9,304 nt of DNA, taken from assembly GCA_005798205.1 (NCBI GenBank), contig SYKJ01000048.1, forward strand, positions 1 to 9,304. The letters run 5' to 3'. The stretch's first letter is position 1. Each line of letters begins with the position of its first letter. Of the stretch, positions 5,242 through 9,304 are shown piece after piece. This stretch comes from Bacteroidota bacterium (GTDB lineage: Bacteria > Bacteroidota > Bacteroidia > Flavobacteriales > Crocinitomicaceae). Made by a program: the position numbers and the translations under genes. The notes under the pieces are model-generated. The model was given only the letters and a program-made list of their open reading frames with translations. It was not told the origin of the DNA and searched no databases.

Positions 5242-7557
5242 ATGCGTATTTTCTTTGTGCTTTTTGTGGGGTTATTTCCAACTTTTTTGCTTTCACAAAT
5301 AGGAACTGGCACCTGGCGTTTTCATTCTGCAACAAGCAAAGCAATAGCAGTTGAAGCATCAGAATCTACTGTTTTTACAGCTTTTGAAAATGGTTTATTT
5401 GAATACGATATTGCATCAAAAGAAAAGAAATTATGGACCGCTATTAATGGTCTTTCAGATATTGAAATTTCTTGTCTTTATTATTGTGCCGAAACCAATC
5501 AATTGTACATCGGTTATAAAAATGGGAATATTGATGTTTTAAAAGACGGTGATGTTCTTAATATTCCAGCTATAAAATTAGCAGATGTTCCAAATTCCAA
5601 AAAAATAAACTGTTTTAGAAGATATGGCGACTTCGTATTTGCGGCAACGGACTTTGCGTTGGTAAAAATCGATGATGAAAAAAAAGAAATTAAAGACACC
5701 TATTATCCAACAAATGGACTTGAGGAAATTGTAGATCTTGCTCTAATTTCTGATACTCTTTTTGCTCTTACGCCTTCAAAATTACTTTTTGGGGCATACG
5801 CTAATCCTGCTTTGCCGGATCCATCTCAATGGAATTTAGATTTGCGTTTACCACAGATCTCCTCCAATTTTTATAGTGGCATGGAATATTTTAGCAATCA
5901 ACTTTTTGTTCTTTTTAAAACCCCAGCTTACGGTTCAGACACCTTGTACAAAATAACAAATAATGGCAAAGTTATCTTTGCACCTTCGCCGTTTTCTCTT
6001 GAAATTAATTCTATTTCGTCAAGTGACTCTTATTTGCATGTAAATACAGAAGGAGGCATCTCACTTTTTAATACCAATTTGCTCCAAACTGCTGGATACA
6101 GTTCTTCTAATTTCAACCAGTGGTTTTCAGTTGCTAATTCAGCGCTAAATTCTTCAGGTTTGTGGTCTGCAAATAACAATATTGGACTTGTATTCTTTCC
6201 CAATGAATTTGACTATCAAAAAATTGGTATTTCGGGAACAAAAAACCAAGCTTTTTATTCTATGGATGCTGAAAATGGCAAACTAGCAATTGCCTCTGGT
6301 GGCTTGTCTGGAAATGGCCCGTCATTTTATAAAAATGGTATACATTTTTTTGAGGAAGAGGATTGGAGTAATATCAACATAGACCAAGTGCCTAGCTGGC
6401 AAAATCAAAATATTTGGGATTTCTTAGATGTATCGATCAATCCAAAAAATAGTACGCAATCTGCCGTTTGTACCTATTCTGAATTTCCCTTGTCGCTAAT
6501 TGAAAACGGAAATATTCAAAATTTTAATTCCTCAAATTCTACACTGGAAATTACAGGACTGGGAAATCAATGGACACTTGTTTCTGATGTATGTTATGAT
6601 GCTGATGGTAATCTTTGGGCACTCAACGGTTTCACCGAAAAACCACTTAATGTAATGGATAACAATGGCGTTTGGTATAATTATGATGTTGGGGCCTCAG
6701 CACGAAATAAATTCACAAAAAAAATGATTGTAGATTTCGACGAAAATATCTGGTTTGCAACAATTAGTGACGGGATGTTTGGTTATTCTACAAACAATTC
6801 CCTTGCAGATCCTTCAGATGATGCATACATTAATTTAAGGACGGGAGTTTTTTCAGGCGATTTACCCTCTCCCAATGTTACGGCTCTTGCCGCAGATTTT
6901 GACGGGGAAATTTGGATCGGTACAGATGCAGGGTTTGCAATTCTTTACAACGCTAACTCCGCTTTTACTGCAGGAGCTGGCAACTTTGATGCTCAACGAA
7001 TAAAGGTAAATTTTGAGGGCAATGTTGAATATCTTCTTGGAAATACCCACATCACAGATATTGAAGTAGATGGTGGAAATCGCAAATGGATCGCTACTGC
7101 TAATGCTGGAATTTTATTGCTTTCGCAAGATGGCTCTGAAATTTTGGAACAACACACTACTGACAATTCACCCTTGATATCCGATAATATATTGGATTTG
7201 AAATTGGATCAAACAACGGGAGAATTATTTATTATTACAGAAAAAGGCTTGGTTTCGTATCGAACAAATGCAACATATGAAGATCCAGAATACGCTACCA
7301 CCAAAGTTTTTCCAAATCCAGTGCGACCAAATTATGCCGGAGTAGTTACAATTCAAGGCATTCGCTACAATTCAGATGTGAAAGTTACTGATATTGCCGG
7401 AAATGTTGTTTACAAAACGACCTCCAACGGTGGTACTGCAACTTGGGATGTTAAAACATTGGACGGCCAAGCTGTAGCTAGTGGCGTTTACCTCATATGG
7501 TCTGCCACAAATGAGGGCACGGATAAAAAAGTAGGGAAAGTTTTAGTGATCCGTTAA
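5242..7557 (+). CDS. porZ: PorZ, T9SS attachment-complex protein (beta-propellers plus sorting domain)
   Basis: This 771-residue surface protein is close in length to P. gingivalis PorZ (about 776). There PorZ works with PorU, PorV and PorQ in the outer-membrane attachment complex and supplies anionic LPS to the PorU sortase, which links it to T9SS cargo. A signal peptide (1-19, ending LLSQ) precedes the PorZ N-terminal propeller, which opens with IGTGTWRFHSA and continues with FENGLFEYD (48-56), INGLSDIEISCLYY (68-81), YKNGNIDVLKDG (92-103) and KKEIKDTYY (147-155). The second half carries two-component-regulator-type propeller repeats with an aspartate-rich turn before a Trp: DADGNLW (453-459), DFDENIW (498-504), DFDGEIWIGT (552-561) and DGGNRKWIAT (610-619). 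Residues about 687-771 are a type A sorting domain with VFPNP (689-693), DIAGNVVYK and ASGVYLI. The start is chosen because the signal peptide begins there. The stop overlaps that of the convergent gene. Confidence 0.92.
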   Translation: MRIFFVLFVGLFPTFLLSQIGTGTWRFHSATSKAIAVEASESTVFTAFENGLFEYDIASKEKKLWTAINGLSDIEISCLYYCAETNQLYIGYKNGNIDVLKDGDVLNIPAIKLADVPNSKKINCFRRYGDFVFAATDFALVKIDDEKKEIKDTYYPTNGLEEIVDLALISDTLFALTPSKLLFGAYANPALPDPSQWNLDLRLPQISSNFYSGMEYFSNQLFVLFKTPAYGSDTLYKITNNGKVIFAPSPFSLEINSISSSDSYLHVNTEGGISLFNTNLLQTAGYSSSNFNQWFSVANSALNSSGLWSANNNIGLVFFPNEFDYQKIGISGTKNQAFYSMDAENGKLAIASGGLSGNGPSFYKNGIHFFEEEDWSNINIDQVPSWQNQNIWDFLDVSINPKNSTQSAVCTYSEFPLSLIENGNIQNFNSSNSTLEITGLGNQWTLVSDVCYDADGNLWALNGFTEKPLNVMDNNGVWYNYDVGASARNKFTKKMIVDFDENIWFATISDGMFGYSTNNSLADPSDDAYINLRTGVFSGDLPSPNVTALAADFDGEIWIGTDAGFAILYNANSAFTAGAGNFDAQRIKVNFEGNVEYLLGNTHITDIEVDGGNRKWIATANAGILLLSQDGSEILEQHTTDNSPLISDNILDLKLDQTTGELFIITEKGLVSYRTNATYEDPEYATTKVFPNPVRPNYAGVVTIQGIRYNSDVKVTDIAGNVVYKTTSNGGTATWDVKTLDGQAVASGVYLIWSATNEGTDKKVGKVLVIR

Positions 7558-7907
7558 GCTTCTTCAGAGTAATAATCGTTGGCAATAAAATAATCGAGCA
7601 TTGACTCTTTAATAAGATGCTGCTGATCTCTATGTTCCAAAGGTGGTAATGTTTTTAGGATTTCAAAATGGGGCCAAGCATCCTCGTCTCTGCCCTTGAA
7701 TTGATAGTAACCATAAGGTTCTAAAAGTGTACAAATTGCAATGTGAAATAAATCTGTTTTTTCTTGCTTGGAAAAGTTTTTATAGCCAAGTCCAAGTTCA
7801 TTCACGCCAATTAAAAAGAGCAATGCTTGCACGTCCATTCCCTCTCCAAATTGAATTTCAAGGTGTGATTTTAATTTTTGGAAACGCAATTCTATGTCAT
7901 GATCCAT
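7554..7907 (-). CDS. Small hypothetical protein, 117 residues
   Basis: I do not recognise a named domain. The product is a soluble, acidic, mainly helical-looking protein without signal peptide or membrane segment, so it is probably cytoplasmic. Visible segments are MDHDIELRFQKLKSHLEIQF, VQALLFLIGVNELGLGY, EKTDLFHIAICTLLEPYGYY and DEDAWPHFEIL. The pattern of invariant-looking Gly, His, Trp and aromatic residues suggests a conserved family rather than a random ORF. I chose the ATG at 7907 and not the in-frame TTG at 7925, because a perfect -7 box (TACCTTTG, minus strand) lies between them, only 4 nt before the ATG. The gene is divergent from mnmE (105 nt between starts) and convergent with porZ, with stop codons overlapping in TTAA. 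Confidence 0.7.
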   Translation of the reverse strand: MDHDIELRFQKLKSHLEIQFGEGMDVQALLFLIGVNELGLGYKNFSKQEKTDLFHIAICTLLEPYGYYQFKGRDEDAWPHFEILKTLPPLEHRDQQHLIKESMLDYFIANDYYSEEA

Positions 7908-7911
7908 GGAA

Positions 7912-7919
7912 CAAAGGTA
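7912..7919 (-). promoter_or_regulatory. -7 promoter box of the 117-residue hypothetical gene
   Basis: On the minus strand this reads TACCTTTG, an exact match to TAnnTTTG, with four bases (TTCC) between it and the ATG at 7907. No TTG is seen 19-24 nt upstream, so only the -7 half is supported. It implies a leaderless or nearly leaderless message and decides the start codon. Confidence 0.5.
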
Positions 7920-7977
7920 AGACAAATGAATCGATAGTGCTTTCTGCTACTCACTAAAACTCCGTTCCTTTCTTAAT

Positions 7978-8008
7978 TTGCAATCGGCACTTACTTTCTC
8001 TAACTTTG
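7978..8008 (+). promoter_or_regulatory. mnmE promoter
   Basis: TTG at 7978-7980 (within TTTG), a 20-nt spacer, and TAACTTTG at 8001-8008 match the Bacteroidota -33/-7 consensus fully. The ATG of mnmE starts only four bases later (TCGA between). The first TAA of the box is also an in-frame stop for mnmE, so no longer coding start is possible. Leaderless transcription is the simplest reading. Confidence 0.75.
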
Positions 8009-8012
8009 TCGA

Positions 8013-9304
8013 ATGTCTCTGAATAACGATACAATTTGTGCATTAGCCACTGCCTCAGGCCTTGGAGCGATTGCCATTATTCGTGTTTCCGGTGCGGGAA
8101 GTAAAGCCTTAGTTTCCAAAAATTTCTCAAAAGAATTAACTGGTAAAATCAGTCACACCTTGCATTTTGGACTTTTTTCTGATTTGGAAATGAAAGCAAT
8201 TGATGAAGTCCTCATTAGTGTTTTTGACGAAGGCAAAAGTTACACCGGTGAAGAAAGTGTGGAGATTTCATGCCATGCTTCGCCTTTCATTCAACAACAG
8301 ATCATTCAAACATTAGTAAGTGCTGGCTGTCGCTTGGCCGAACCAGGGGAGTTTTCTATGCGTGCCTTCATGAACGGCAATTTGGACTTATCACAGGCAG
8401 AAGCCGTTGCCGATTTAATTGCCTCCCAATCCAAGCAAGCCCATCACATTGCCCTTCGTCAGTTGCGGGGTAATTTTTCGCACGAACTGAGCGATTTACG
8501 CAATAAATTAATACACTTCGCGGCCTTAATTGAACTTGAATTGGACTTTGCCGAAGAAGATGTTGAATTTGCAGACCGCAGCCAATTGAAGGCACTCGTG
8601 GCAGAAGTGTTACAAATTGTGAAACGCCTGGCGCAGTCCTTTGCCCTTGGAAACGCACTCAAAAACGGAGTTCCAGTAGCCATTGTGGGCGCACCCAACA
8701 CAGGAAAGAGCACTTTGCTCAACCAACTTTTAGGGGAAGATCGCGCAATTGTATCTGCTATTGCTGGAACCACAAGAGATGTCATCGAGGAAACCTTGAA
8801 CATTGAGGGAATTCTTTTTCGCTTAATTGATACTGCTGGCATTCGCGAAACCACCGAGACAATCGAAGCGCTGGGTATTGAACGCTCCCAAAAAAAGATT
8901 GAGCAAGCGGGAATTATTTTATGCTTGGCAGATGCGAGCAATGCCGAAAATGTGCGAGAAGTTCAGGCGTGGCAACAGGAGCTTATTCAAGTACACCCCG
9001 ACAAACATGTTTTGTTGGTGCTCAATAAAATTGACATCAAAGACCTTGAACTTGAAAATAGCATTGCCATAAGCGCAAAAAATGGGGTGGGCATGGAGGC
9101 CTTAAAAAATACATTAGTGGCCTTAATTGTCGGGAATTTTGATTTACAAAACGAAACGGTAGTTGCCAATTCGCGGCACCACGAAGCGTTGATAAAAACA
9201 GCTGAGGCGCTAGACAAAGTACAACTCGATTTAGACAAGGGCACTTCCGGCGACTTCATTGCGATGGACATCCGCGAAGCCATGCGGCAATTGGGAAACA
9301 TCAC
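8013..9304 (+). CDS. mnmE: tRNA modification GTPase MnmE (TrmE), C-terminal end beyond window
   Basis: With MnmG, MnmE installs the carboxymethylaminomethyl group on U34 of certain tRNAs in the cytoplasm, using 5,10-methylene-THF. The reading frame stays open for 430 codons to the window edge; a full protein is about 450-460 residues, so only the tail that should hold the C-(I/L/V)-G-K motif is missing. The folate-binding N-terminal domain starts DTICALATASGLGAIAIIRVSG and contains AEPGEFSMRAF (109-119) followed by NGNLDLSQAEAVADLI. The GTPase domain inserted in the helical region has all its boxes: G1 GAPNTGKS (226-233), G2 AGTTRD (251-256), G3 DTAGIR (273-278), G4 NKID (338-341) and G5 SAK (354-356). 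The C-terminal helices resume with ANSRHHEAL and DIREAMRQLGNI. The ATG at 8013 is fixed by the promoter and by an in-frame stop at 8001. G+C and GCC/CGC codon use are higher than in the genes to the left. Confidence 0.96.
   Translation, partial: MSLNNDTICALATASGLGAIAIIRVSGAGSKALVSKNFSKELTGKISHTLHFGLFSDLEMKAIDEVLISVFDEGKSYTGEESVEISCHASPFIQQQIIQTLVSAGCRLAEPGEFSMRAFMNGNLDLSQAEAVADLIASQSKQAHHIALRQLRGNFSHELSDLRNKLIHFAALIELELDFAEEDVEFADRSQLKALVAEVLQIVKRLAQSFALGNALKNGVPVAIVGAPNTGKSTLLNQLLGEDRAIVSAIAGTTRDVIEETLNIEGILFRLIDTAGIRETTETIEALGIERSQKKIEQAGIILCLADASNAENVREVQAWQQELIQVHPDKHVLLVLNKIDIKDLELENSIAISAKNGVGMEALKNTLVALIVGNFDLQNETVVANSRHHEALIKTAEALDKVQLDLDKGTSGDFIAMDIREAMRQLGNI

Noticed and set aside
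7727..7957. Plus-strand open frame opposite the 117-residue gene
   Set aside because: The minus-strand product looks like a real folded protein with its own -7 box; the plus frame has no promoter and a low-quality translation.
8368..9304. Long open frames on the minus strand (8368-8658, 8459-8941, 8987-9304)
   Set aside because: They lie antisense to mnmE, whose plus frame has all the GTPase motifs. Their translations are Ser/Arg-rich without recognisable domains, as expected of shadow frames.

Overview
The window looks like a piece of a chromosome from the phylum Bacteroidota, most likely Flavobacteriales or a close relative. Four things point that way: two proteins ending in type IX secretion (T9SS) sorting domains, a clear PorZ orthologue, a BBP2-type outer-membrane barrel, and promoters of the Bacteroidota form TTG-N19/20-TAnnTTTG instead of E. 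coli-like boxes. Most of the DNA is AT-rich; the last 1.3 kb (mnmE) is visibly richer in G+C. I see no transposase, integrase, phage gene, CRISPR array, rRNA or tRNA.

Layout, left to right. (1) 1-110, minus: the 5' end of a RidA-family gene, cut by the window edge. (2) 207-1202, plus: a secreted T9SS cargo protein of unknown function, divergent from ridA. (3) 1457-3909, plus: a translationally coupled pair, a GT2 polyprenyl-phosphate glycosyltransferase followed by a DUF2079 multi-membrane-span protein (4-bp overlap). (4) 3933-5063, minus: a BBP2-like beta-barrel porin, convergent with the DUF2079 gene. (5) 5242-7557, plus: porZ, divergent from the porin. (6) 7554-7907, minus: a small conserved-looking hypothetical protein whose stop codon overlaps the porZ stop. 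(7) 8013 to the window end, plus: mnmE (tRNA-modifying GTPase), missing only its last couple of dozen residues. Items 1 and 7 run off the window edges.

Functionally, the middle of the window is about the cell envelope. PorZ serves the T9SS attachment complex that links cargo to anionic LPS; the first full gene is such a cargo; the GT2/DUF2079 pair has the look of lipid-linked sugar chemistry; and the porin is an outer-membrane channel. The flanking ridA and mnmE genes are housekeeping.

The most unusual structure is a 39-bp direct repeat (36/39 identical). One copy is the last codons plus stop of the DUF2079 gene; the other lies just upstream of porZ and still reads as the same peptide tail and stop. 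The two copies bracket the inverted porin gene, which suggests that the porin segment was inserted, or the region rearranged, with duplication of the gene's 3' end. A second recurring pattern is that several promoter -7 boxes sit only 4-5 nt before the start codon, which predicts leaderless or nearly leaderless mRNAs.
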